Below are positions 55,457 to 64,000 of a stretch of 64,000 nt of DNA, piece by piece. Origin of the DNA: Adiantum capillus-veneris. Lineage: Eukaryota; Streptophyta; Polypodiopsida; Polypodiales; Pteridaceae. Each line of letters opens with the position of its first letter. Positions within the stretch are counted from its first letter, which is position 1. Made by a program: the position numbers and the translations under genes. The notes below the pieces were generated by a model that saw only the letters and a program-made list of their open reading frames with translations, was not told the DNA's origin and made no database searches. The stretch lies in contig CM043953.1 in NCBI GenBank assembly GCA_014529385.2, positions 108,444,549 through 108,508,548 on the forward strand, in the 5' to 3' direction.

Positions 55457-55531
55457 ACACATAGTGCACAAGCAAGTTCCCAACCTCGACATGTATGGCA
55501 AAGCGTACATTTTTGGTGCAATTTTCGGGGA
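55457..55531 (+). repeat. G3 5' LTR end and primer site
   Basis: 55457-55509 is the end of a G-family LTR (sense plus, ending GCGTACA), followed by the degenerate tRNA-Asp site TGGTGCAATTTTCGGGGA at 55514-55531. The start of this LTR is at 36119-36658. Confidence 0.7.
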
Positions 55532-57391
55532 CAACATTGCATTAAGCTTGAGGAGCACTCAGTGCTACCTCTGGAAGCCTTTCTTCCATCTGTTTTTCTG
55601 CTTTTTGTTGAGTTCTGTGAGAGCTGTTAAGTGGCTGTAATGGGCAGATTAATAGTTTTTCTGCTAGATTCTGTTAAGTGACTAAAATCTACAGTTTTAG
55701 CAGATATTTGTCAGGTATTGTTAGTGGCTGTAAGCTCTGTTAGTGCTGCATTGTACTGGTTTTTGTTAGTTTTGCAAGATCTGTAATGTGCAGGTGTAGA
55801 AAGTGAGCAGTAGAGTAGACAGTGGAGCAGTAGAGTTGACTATCTCCGTGAGTGTGCAATTTTGTGTTAGATAGTTAATTTACTGTTAATTAGCTATTAA
55901 TTAGCGTAAGGAGAGTAGATAGAGCTCCTAGGAGCTATTGTGTGCACGTGGGAGCTCGGCGTCCACATAGCCACATTATCCTCAAAAAAAATAAAAATAA
56001 TAAAAATGCTCGAGATATTTGGGACTTAAAAGAAATTTGGAAATTAAATTTTAAAAATATTATTCTAAAAGGAAGGGATCGGGATCTTTCCCCAAGCCCA
56101 AGCCCAGGCCCAGGCTTTAGTCGTCAGTCTTATGATATACTACTTACACTATCTTATATATAAAGACTACGATCTCAAGTGAAGGGAGGGCATATGGGAC
56201 AAGTTCCTCAAGTCCTCCACCATCCCCTTCACACTCACCCTTTGGACTTACTAATTCTAGCCCTCTCCCTACCTAGAAAAAGACTAGTTTTAGGATTCCG
56301 AGAGTTGTATGTAACTGAATCGGGGGTTGTAAAGCACTGCATGGCCCCCTAGCCAAGACGCTTGTTTTGAGCTATCACATGCCATATTTGGTGGCTTGGT
56401 TAAAAAAAGTGACAAAAAAAAAGGTTTGTAAACACCTAAAAAACTAGGTGAGCGGCCTTCACGGACACTCACCAACACCTCTACAGTGTTGAGGTCACAT
56501 ACACCTACACTCTAGTCGTGTGCTAGAGGATGAGCATATCAAGAGTGTCTCCATTTACGCGGTCACTCATTATTCCTCTACCTTAGGTTCTAGGCCCTTA
56601 GCGGGAATCCAAGGTAGTACCACTCAGGCACATATTGCGTCTAGTGACTCTTTTTCTGACTACGACGTCATGGAGGGTTATCCGATGCCTAATCCTGATA
56701 GCTCAAGCCAAGACATGCATGCCATGGGCCCACGGTCCGGGCCAAGCGTTCTTAGTCTCTTGAAGGAAACCTTTAGTAGAGCCACTTACTCCGAACATGG
56801 AGCTAATGATGTAAATGAGGGGGGTGGGGAAGTAAATTCACCATTTATGACCAATGTAGACTCCATGCTCGTGGCGAGTGTGCACGGGAATACTCTCTTC
56901 ATTGCACCCCTGACTCTTTAGAGCTATTCCCCTCAGAGGTTATATTACCTAATGGTAGAAGCCTTGCTAGGAAAAGGAAATCGAGAGCTTACGTAGGGTA
57001 GAGCAAAGGAGAGAGTTAAAAGCAAAAGCCCCTATGTCAACATCCCATGCCAGGAGAGCAATTGAGTGCTCCTGAATTAGGGACCAACCGACCTATACAT
57101 AGGTCACACCTATCACATGGGGTGGTTAGATATCCTACAATCCACAATGGGTGCTACTAGTGTAGAGGATCAACAACAAAGAGTTTGTGAGGTCATCCAT
57201 AGGGTTATTGAGCTAGAGAGACAGAACAAGGGGATCCACACGCCTTCAACGAGTCTCATGAAATTCTTGGATATAGAGAAGGCTAAACAACCAACCTTAT
57301 CGCAAATAAAGACTCCCTCGGTAAGTCTGATGGATCCTCCATGTGTTTTTTTGCCAGGGGTCTTAGTACAATCTGAGCCCACAAGTGATAG
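55532..57391 (+). pseudogene. G3 leader and Gag N-terminal fragment
   Basis: Leader with GATCGGGATCTTTCCCC and CCCAAG repeats (about 56075-56120) and TTGTTTTGAGCTATCACA (56363-56380). Gag-like frames run 56520-56921 (YDVMEGYPMPNPDSSSQDM) and 57117-57391 (GWLDILQSTMGATSVEDQQ), with a deletion and stops between them. It ends at CCCACAAGTGATAG, where T4 begins. Confidence 0.75.
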
Positions 57392-58407
57392 TGAGGCGGT
57401 CCGGGGCGGGCAACAAGAGAGGCGACCTCTAAACACCCCTCAAGGCTCCCGTGCTACTCAATTGGGGCTGGGGCAACCACAAGCACAACACAACAACAAA
57501 CCCACAGCCAAACCAAAACAAGATAGGGGCACCACCTAGTTATGGTATGCGAACTAGGACGCAAGAGAGATTTTGGCACAACCAAGAAGATGCACCACAC
57601 AACACACACAAACAACCTCACACCAAGACACACATGAAATGGACCAGAGAGAGCTAGAGCAAAGGGAAGAGAGAGAGGAAAGGATCTTGCGTAATACCTT
57701 ATTTGTGACTTGCAAATGGAGATGGTTCGTTATGATGCTATCGTAGAACTTGTACAAAAATCACTCAATGCTTAGTGATTGCTAATCATTGCCAAAACAC
57801 ACACACACTGTCTTAGGGTGTGGGAGACCTCTCACCACAATACCCTCTTACAATGGATACAAAACTGGCAATGAAAAACACACTAAAACACTTTCTAAAA
57901 TCAAGATCAACCGATAAAACTCAAAATACACAAGTCACCTTGAATTCACCAAACCGTATTGCACAAATGGAAGGACGAAGATTTGAACGTCGAATCACGC
58001 CTTTGATGCACCAAACCTCAATTTATTGATGATGAAGGAGCATGTACAATAGTGGTTTTGAGATTTGTGGAACTCACGCTCTCTCACTTGCAATGTGTAG
58101 CTTGAAGGCTTCTCTCACACCAAGAGTGAAGCTCACAAGTGGTTGCTACACCTAAGTCTCTCCTCACGCATAGAGTGTTGGGGTGCTATGTGAGATGTTG
58201 GAGGTTGTTTTACAAGAAGAAGAGGGGCCTATTTATAGGTTGGAGACCCCTCATTAGGATTATTGGAAATCCTAATTTACAAGCTAGCAAATCAGGATTA
58301 TGATTTTTTTGAATATCAAAACATTGTGGGCCTTCTTTGTCTGCTTGAGTCATGGGTGTGGGCTCAAAAGAGAGCATTATTGATGGTAGATAAGGTGAAA
58401 GTAAGTA

Positions 58408-58444
<37 letters not shown>

Positions 58445-60069
58445 ACTATACACATGTCTTGAGGTGAGGTGTCTTTTATGGTTAGGTCAATGGCTATTTT
58501 GTGTTAGTATGTTAGTGGTTAGTGTTAGTAATCACTAGAAAGTTAATGATATATTTACAATGGGTAGAATGGGTGGGATGGTTGGAGTAAGATGGTTGAA
58601 TGAAGTGAGCAAATCCTTGTGATGGTGAAGCTTGAAGAAGTTTTGGACTTACTTGTGTAGGTTCTCAAAATGACCATCGATCTTCTTCTTCGTCTTCTCT
58701 TCTTTACGCCACTGCTGCCAAGGTTGATCATCGTGATGAAAATGGTAATTCCGTTGATGAGATCTTTTGATTTGCAGAGGTTAAGCATGGTACACATGCT
58801 GAATTTATGTGTATATATAAGGAGTAAGATGGAATTGTACTTTGGAGATAATAGAGAGAGGCATAGAGATGGTGTATGTACATGGAGAGCTCATATGAGA
58901 GCTATGGGAGTAAGTGGGGAGGTTAATGGTGAAGAAGGTGAGAGAAACCATTGAAGGTGCAGGTTTGAGTGAGGGATTGAGAGAAATGTGTGTGTGTGTG
59001 TGTGTGTAAGTGTGGAAAGAGGTGAGAGAAGACTATGGGCTACTTGTGAAAAAAGTGGGCAGACTGGGGTCCACTCAAAAAATCATAGCTCACCGCTGGT
59101 AGCTCCAAAAATCATGAAAAAATTTGAGGTGATTACTCAGAGCGTGGGCTACATTTTCTCTTTTGACCACTACTCCAAATTCGGAGTGGAGATAGGTGCC
59201 AAAATTCTCACCAAAAAGCCTGTTTTTATGCTTGCAAAAGTCTTTTAGTGGACCCCTCCTTTGTTGAATTTGTACAATGCATCCAAGAGTGAGCCCCTCC
59301 TTTGTCATATCATAATACAAAGCATCCAAGTTGCCCTTGACATATGCATGGAGGAGGATTATTGGTGAATAAAGAAATATATACATGGTGGGATTAGTGT
59401 ATGGACTATTCATGGACTTTAGCTCAATGAGCACATGGTGTTAGAATAATGAGTAAAAATAATAATAAAAATATGGAGGAGTTATGGATATGGAAAGATA
59501 TTGGAATCATATGATATGGTCCCTCTTTGAATTATTTTGGGTGAAAGAGGAAAAGGTATGCAAGTAAATAATATAATAAACTTGACCAATGAGTAGAAAT
59601 CAATTTTTTGTTTTCACGAGGGTGAGGGTGAAAATGTGGGAGTGATTTGTATAAAGGAAAAATATAAGGTTAGAGTATGTACATATTGGCAAAAAATATA
59701 CTTATGGTGTAAGAGGATGAAAGAAGGTGTACATATGTTTAATAAAACACACACCTAAGTAGAAATATTTAAATAAAATACCAAAATAATTATAAAAAAT
59801 CCCTATATTTAGGCCATATATACAATGAAATATTTACACACAAAGAGGCCATAATATACTTTTATTTTTTTATTTTTTTTATTTTTTTTGGCTCACCTAG
59901 CCCAGTGACTAGCTAGCTGAGGGTTTTTAAGAAGATATGGGAAAAGTCCCGTGACTCACGCACGCCTATGTACAGTGAAATGGTAGGGATAGCCACAGTG
60001 TTTGGGTGATTTTGGTAGGGTGAGGTAACTCACTGTGGCAATTACAAAGAGCCGAAAAAACGGCTATCA
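57392..60069 (-). repeat. T4 3' LTR, about 2.7 kb
   Basis: On the minus strand the boundary next to the T4 polypurine tract starts TGATAGCCG. The other boundary lies where G3 sequence stops (57386-57392; TGAGGCGG or TGATAGTGAGG on plus). A minus-strand TATA box ACCTATAAATAGG is at 58227-58239. Includes (GA)n at 58408-58441 and (GT)n near 58987-59008. The second LTR lies outside the window, so the ends are inferred from the junctions only. Confidence 0.55.
58227..58239 (-). promoter_or_regulatory. T4 LTR TATA box
   Basis: Minus strand ACCTATAAATAGG followed by a C-rich stretch; fits a plant LTR promoter. Confidence 0.5.
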
Positions 60070-60085
60070 TTAGCCCTCCCCCTGG
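60070..60085 (-). promoter_or_regulatory. T4 polypurine tract
   Basis: Minus strand CCAGGGGGAGGGCTAA, just before the LTR start and 12 bases past the pol stop. Confidence 0.7.
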
Positions 60086-60097
60086 ATGATGGTATAT

Positions 60098-62512
60098 TCA
60101 TGTACCATCATAGAGCATCTTTTCCAAAGAGAGTGCTTCAGAGTCCTTGACGAGATCTTCATTGTTTAGCCCCTCAGAATTTTGGCTGGAGTTACACTCA
60201 TGCTTCATGTAACAATACTTACATAAGACAGCGGCCTTTGGACAGATCTTTGGTAGATCCTTTGGTAGAAGGCGACTCAAATAGGGCTTCAAGCGATACC
60301 CGTTTACTTTCCTAGAGTGCTCTTTACCATTCAAGTCCATAAGCTGATAGTAGCTAGAATTGAAAGCCTTCTTGACTATGTATGGCCCTTGCCATCTAGT
60401 TTCAAACTTGGCATCAAAACGATTGTCAAGTCGATTGTCATACCTTAGCACAAGCTCTCCTTCCTTGATGCCTTTGTCCTTCAGTTTCTTGTCGTGCGTT
60501 TCTTTCGCTTGTGTGGCTTTCCTCTTGTAGCACTCGTATGCTGCTTCTCTTTTCCACTCAAGCTCCACTAACGTAAGAAGTCGATCCATCCATACCTCTT
60601 GATCATCTTGTGCTGATTTGCCATGAAGTCGCATTGTTGGAATGTTTAGCTCAATTGGCTGTAAAGCCTCTTGACCATAGACCAAGTGAAATGGTGTGAA
60701 CTCCGTGGCTTCCCTATATGTGGTTCGATACGCCCACAAGGCACCATCCAAGAAGTCATCCCATAATTTTGTCTTGTTTTGCACCATCTTTCTAATGATT
60801 CCTGCAATGACACCATTAGCCTTCTCCACCAAACCATTTGACTGTGGGTAGTATGGTGTGCTATGACGATGTAGAATGTGAAGCTCTTCACAAACTTCTG
60901 TGAGCAATCCTTTTCTAAACCCTGGACCATTATCAGAAACAATCTCCAAAGGTGTGCCAAATCTACAACAAATGTGAGTGTAGACGAATTTGCTCACTGT
61001 CTTCTCATTTACCTTTGCCACACTTTGTGCTTCCACCCACCTAGTCATATAGTCTACAGCCACTAGAATGTAGAGTTTACCATTTTTTGTCCTAGGCAGA
61101 GGACCCATAGCATCAATGCCCCACTTTTCAAAGGGTCCATTTGCAAGCACTATTTGCCTCGGGCCATGCACCAACCTTCTATTTCCATTTATCTGACAAG
61201 TGTGACAGCTTTTACACCAATGTTGAACATCCACATGCAAACTTGGCCAAACATACCCCGAAAGCAAAATCTTTTTCACAGTTAATTCTTGGGCAAAATG
61301 ACCACCACATGCCTCTTCATGCAAACCTTTTAGAATGGCTGGAATTTCCTCAATAGTTGGTACTCTTCTGCATACTTGATCCTTCCCTTTTTGATAGAGG
61401 GAGCCTTCTAGGAAGAGATAGAAACTTGCCTTCTTCATGAGTCTCCTCTTCTGAGCCTTCGTGAAGTCTTGTGGAAACTCACCCTCCAAAATGTAGCCGA
61501 TAATGGGAGCCAATGACTCCAATCCCTGGTATCTCGGTTGCTTGACAGCTGCTGCCACCATGATGACCTGCACTTCTCTCTCAACACATGTAACTGCTTG
61601 TTGTGCAAGTAAATCGGCATCTTCATTTTGTTTCCTCGGAATATGATATAGTTGCACTTCTTCAAACTGATTAAACATCTTACGAATGGCATGAACTTTT
61701 GTCCTTAAGCTTTCATTCTTGCATGCCCAAATGCCTAAAATCTGTTTAACAATGAGAAGTGCATCTCCCTTTACCATGAGATGTTTTATCCCTTGGCCAA
61801 TGCACATCTTCAAACCATGAAGTAGTGTGTCGTATTCTGCTTCATTGTTGCTAGTTGAACCTGGTAGATTGACCTTCTCTTTCATGACCACCTCTCCACT
61901 TGGGTTGAGCAACACTAGCCCTCCCCCTGCTTTTCCTGTGGCTCGTCGAAAAGCTCCATCAAAGAACAAGGTAAAAGCATTGGGAATACTTTTTGGTGGT
62001 GGCAATGGTAGGGTCTTTACTTGAGGCACCTTAATTTCCTTCTCATGTACCCTATAAGTGAGAATCCCTGCCAATTGTGCACGCACACTATCTTCTACCT
62101 TGAAAGAGTATTGGAACTCTTGCAACTCCATAATCCACTTTGAGATCCTAGTACTAAGATTCATTTGAGATGACACCCAAGGGAACAAATTTTCTGCAGT
62201 GAGAATTACAAAAGGTTTTGGTAGTAGGTAGGATCTAAACTTTCTCACCGCAAACATGAGAGAAAGCATCATGAGTTCTGCTTCTGTGTAGTCTCTCTCC
62301 AAAGCATTCATGACCCTACTAGCAAAGTAGATGGGTCGCATCCTTGTACTGTGGGGATCTTGTTGTAGCAACACAGCACCAATTGTTTCCCTTCCAACAC
62401 TAGAGCTAACAAAGAATGTGTACTCCCAACAAGGAGGCATGAGTGTTGGTAGCTCTGACAAAATGACTTTAATGTTACAAAAATACTCTTCAAGCTCATC
62501 AGACCATGCAAA
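60098..62512 (-). CDS. T4 Pol, second part: RNase H, aRNase H, integrase
   Basis: 787 codons counted from a Met at 62461; the frame is open back to the stop at 62513-62515. The first RNase H (to about 62060) has lost acidic residues: VSSS where VDAS is usual, TAEN where TDH is usual. It is followed by an archaeal-like RNase H (about 61960-61590) with all four acidic positions present (FFDGAF, NNEAEY, KGDALL, NEDADLLA), the mark of plant Tat-lineage elements. Integrase: HHCC finger (EEACGGHF ... CHTCQ), Asp in GIDAMGPLP, Asp in SDNGPGF, and Glu 36 residues later in NGLVEKAN, so DDE is complete. It ends in a GPY/F-like region (WQGPYIVKKAF). Same frame as the upstream part. Confidence 0.9.
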   Translation of the reverse strand, partial: FAWSDELEEYFCNIKVILSELPTLMPPCWEYTFFVSSSVGRETIGAVLLQQDPHSTRMRPIYFASRVMNALERDYTEAELMMLSLMFAVRKFRSYLLPKPFVILTAENLFPWVSSQMNLSTRISKWIMELQEFQYSFKVEDSVRAQLAGILTYRVHEKEIKVPQVKTLPLPPPKSIPNAFTLFFDGAFRRATGKAGGGLVLLNPSGEVVMKEKVNLPGSTSNNEAEYDTLLHGLKMCIGQGIKHLMVKGDALLIVKQILGIWACKNESLRTKVHAIRKMFNQFEEVQLYHIPRKQNEDADLLAQQAVTCVEREVQVIMVAAAVKQPRYQGLESLAPIIGYILEGEFPQDFTKAQKRRLMKKASFYLFLEGSLYQKGKDQVCRRVPTIEEIPAILKGLHEEACGGHFAQELTVKKILLSGYVWPSLHVDVQHWCKSCHTCQINGNRRLVHGPRQIVLANGPFEKWGIDAMGPLPRTKNGKLYILVAVDYMTRWVEAQSVAKVNEKTVSKFVYTHICCRFGTPLEIVSDNGPGFRKGLLTEVCEELHILHRHSTPYYPQSNGLVEKANGVIAGIIRKMVQNKTKLWDDFLDGALWAYRTTYREATEFTPFHLVYGQEALQPIELNIPTMRLHGKSAQDDQEVWMDRLLTLVELEWKREAAYECYKRKATQAKETHDKKLKDKGIKEGELVLRYDNRLDNRFDAKFETRWQGPYIVKKAFNSSYYQLMDLNGKEHSRKVNGYRLKPYLSRLLPKDLPKICPKAAVLCKYCYMKHECNSSQNSEGLNNEDLVKDSEALSLEKMLYDGT

Positions 62513-64000
62513 TTATACTTGTTGTGTCAACTTTTGCAAAGGATGAAGCAACTCCGAGGCTAAGTGAATGAAGCGTGACATATACTTCACCTTCTGAATG
62601 AAAGAGATGACCTCCTTAAGACTCTTCGGTGATGGGAGCTCAATAAGAGCCTTTGCCTTTGAAGGATCCACCTCAATGCCTTTATAGGAAACCTTGTGAC
62701 CAAGCAAGATCACTTCATCCTCAGCTATGTGACACTTGTCGGGGTTGAGTTGACCTCCCATGTCATAGAGCTTCTTTAAACCTTCTTCTACCCTTTGTAG
62801 ATGCAATAATTTTGAGCTATAAATGCAAAAATCATCAATAAAAACCCTAATGGACTTTCCAAAGAATGCTTGAAACACCATGTTCATGAAGCGTTGGAAA
62901 GTTGCAGGAGCATTTGTCAGGCCAAATGGCATGACTCTAAAAGCATAACAACCCCAAGGAGTGATAAAGGTTGTTTTCAATTGATCCTCCAATGCGATAC
63001 CTATTTGAAAGTAACCCGAGTAGCCATCGCACACAGTGTACTTCTCATGACCAGCTACCTCATTTAGTATCTCATCCTGGAATGGGAGGGGAAAGTGATC
63101 TCTTTTTGTTGCCTCATTGAGTGGACGATAATCCACACACACCCTCCACTTGCCGTTCTTCTTAGGAGTGACAACAACAGGAGAGACCCACTCTGAATTC
63201 TCCACTGGATAAATGAACCCTGCTGCTAGAAGCTTTCTTACCTCCTTGAGTAAAGCCTGCTCCTTGATGACTCCTAGCCTTCGTAGCTTCTGAGCCTTAG
63301 GTGTGGCCTCTGGCTTCAACTCAATCTTGTGTTGAAAAACATCTACTCCACGCACGTCGGTGTAGTCTTTCGCAAAAAGCCTAGGAAACTTCCTTAGCAC
63401 ACATTTGAACTCCTCTCTTTCATCCTTTGTAAGTGTTGTTGATAGCATACCTTCCAACATCCCTTCATCTTGATCACCTTCGTTCTCTTGAGGACCTACC
63501 TCCTCCAAGCCTGGACAAGAGGTCTCTTGGTTGCTTGGCTTAAACCTTACCCCCATGACTTCGATGGAAGACTCCTCTTCAGTAATGCTGCCGCTACTTT
63601 CTTCTTCTGAAGTGCTATCGGTCCAACCTTCTTCCGTCTCACTTTGAGATGATTCTTCATGGAGCTCCTCTTGGCGTTGCTCCTTCATGTCAAAGACAAC
63701 CTTCCTGTGATTGTCATTCCTGCAAATTAGCTTTCCACTCTCCCAATCCTGCAAAGCTCGCATTTTCATTAGCCATGGTCTTCCTAGGATAAATGGGTAA
63801 CCATTTCCCTTGGTAGACATGACATAGAAATCCACTGCCTTCTTAATGCCAAAGGCCTCCACAAAAACATTTTTACAAATGCCTACGCACCTAGCCTTGC
63901 TATTGTTTGCCATCTTGACCCTAATTTCAGGTGTTTCATGGATGTGCATGCCTAGTTTTTGCATGAGTCCCTCTGTCATGATGCAAATTTGTGCACCCCC
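62513..64000 (-). CDS. T4 Pol, first part: protease end and RT (runs off the window)
   Basis: Open to the window edge; the upstream residues read GGAQICIMTEGL, the end of a DGGA-type protease site whose Asp lies outside. The flap-side motif is FILGRPWL. RT has [41 protein letters not shown] and catalytic FIDDFCIYS near 62835. It ends at TAA (62513-62515) after LTQQV, but the RNase H continues in the same frame at once (FAWSDELEEYF). One nonsense codon thus separates RT from RNase H in an otherwise undamaged Pol. The acidic linker (about 63640-63450) lies between protease and RT. Confidence 0.9.
   Translation of the reverse strand, partial: GGAQICIMTEGLMQKLGMHIHETPEIRVKMANNSKARCVGICKNVFVEAFGIKKAVDFYVMSTKGNGYPFILGRPWLMKMRALQDWESGKLICRNDNHRKVVFDMKEQRQEELHEESSQSETEEGWTDSTSEEESSGSITEEESSIEVMGVRFKPSNQETSCPGLEEVGPQENEGDQDEGMLEGMLSTTLTKDEREEFKCVLRKFPRLFAKDYTDVRGVDVFQHKIELKPEATPKAQKLRRLGVIKEQALLKEVRKLLAAGFIYPVENSEWVSPVVVTPKKNGKWRVCVDYRPLNEATKRDHFPLPFQDEILNEVAGHEKYTVCDGYSGYFQIGIALEDQLKTTFITPWGCYAFRVMPFGLTNAPATFQRFMNMVFQAFFGKSIRVFIDDFCIYSSKLLHLQRVEEGLKKLYDMGGQLNPDKCHIAEDEVILLGHKVSYKGIEVDPSKAKALIELPSPKSLKEVISFIQKVKYMSRFIHLASELLHPLQKLTQQV

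Overview
The window is a repeat-dominated stretch of a land-plant nuclear genome. Evidence for this is the plant-type LTR retrotransposons of several Ty3/Gypsy and Ty1/Copia lineages (chromodomain elements, a dual-RNase-H Tat-like element, tRNA-iMet and tRNA-Asp primer sites), L1-type LINE fragments, GT-AG introns and a piece of a plant organellar-type PPR gene. The style of the PPR repeat suggests a fern or lycophyte-like plant, but this is a weak inference. No intact host gene, rRNA or tRNA was recognised.

Layout. 1-12200: a LINE tail split by a compound chromovirus, C1 (935-11953), with three LTRs, a partial internal region, a full internal region and one 5-bp target-site duplication (TSD, ACTTC). 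12330-17897: a second LINE tail, a LINE 5' fragment, and copy A of an unknown multi-exon gene. 17898-31755 (minus): G1, an almost complete Ty3/Gypsy element (TSD ACAAG, tRNA-Asp primer site) with very long Gag and Pol frames and a second retropepsin-like domain after integrase. 31756-57391: a nest of C2 (chromovirus solo LTR), G2 and G3 (relatives of G1), R1 and R2 (copia), copy B of the unknown gene (39250-42045, which carries the empty site of the G1 insertion), and a solo LTR inside a PPR fragment. 57392-64000 (minus): T4, a Tat-like element with a LTR of about 2.7 kb, inserted in G3.

The main structural finding is a segment of about 20.2 kb, 33378-53553, that appears to be inverted. One breakpoint lies in the 5' LTR of G2, the other inside copia R1. 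Reversing it on paper reunites G2 (TSD GAGCT on both sides), R1 (TGTGT/TGTGC), the C2 LTR (CATGA/CATGC) and the split 5' LTR of G3. Four interrupted elements point to the same event.

The most interesting coding signals are in G1. Gag, a linker and Pol are joined by a TAG stop directly followed by ATG and then by a -1 shift. Pol continues in frame past two TGA codons into a second aspartic-protease-like domain with a canonical DTGA. The integrase has Asn where the catalytic Glu of DDE should be.
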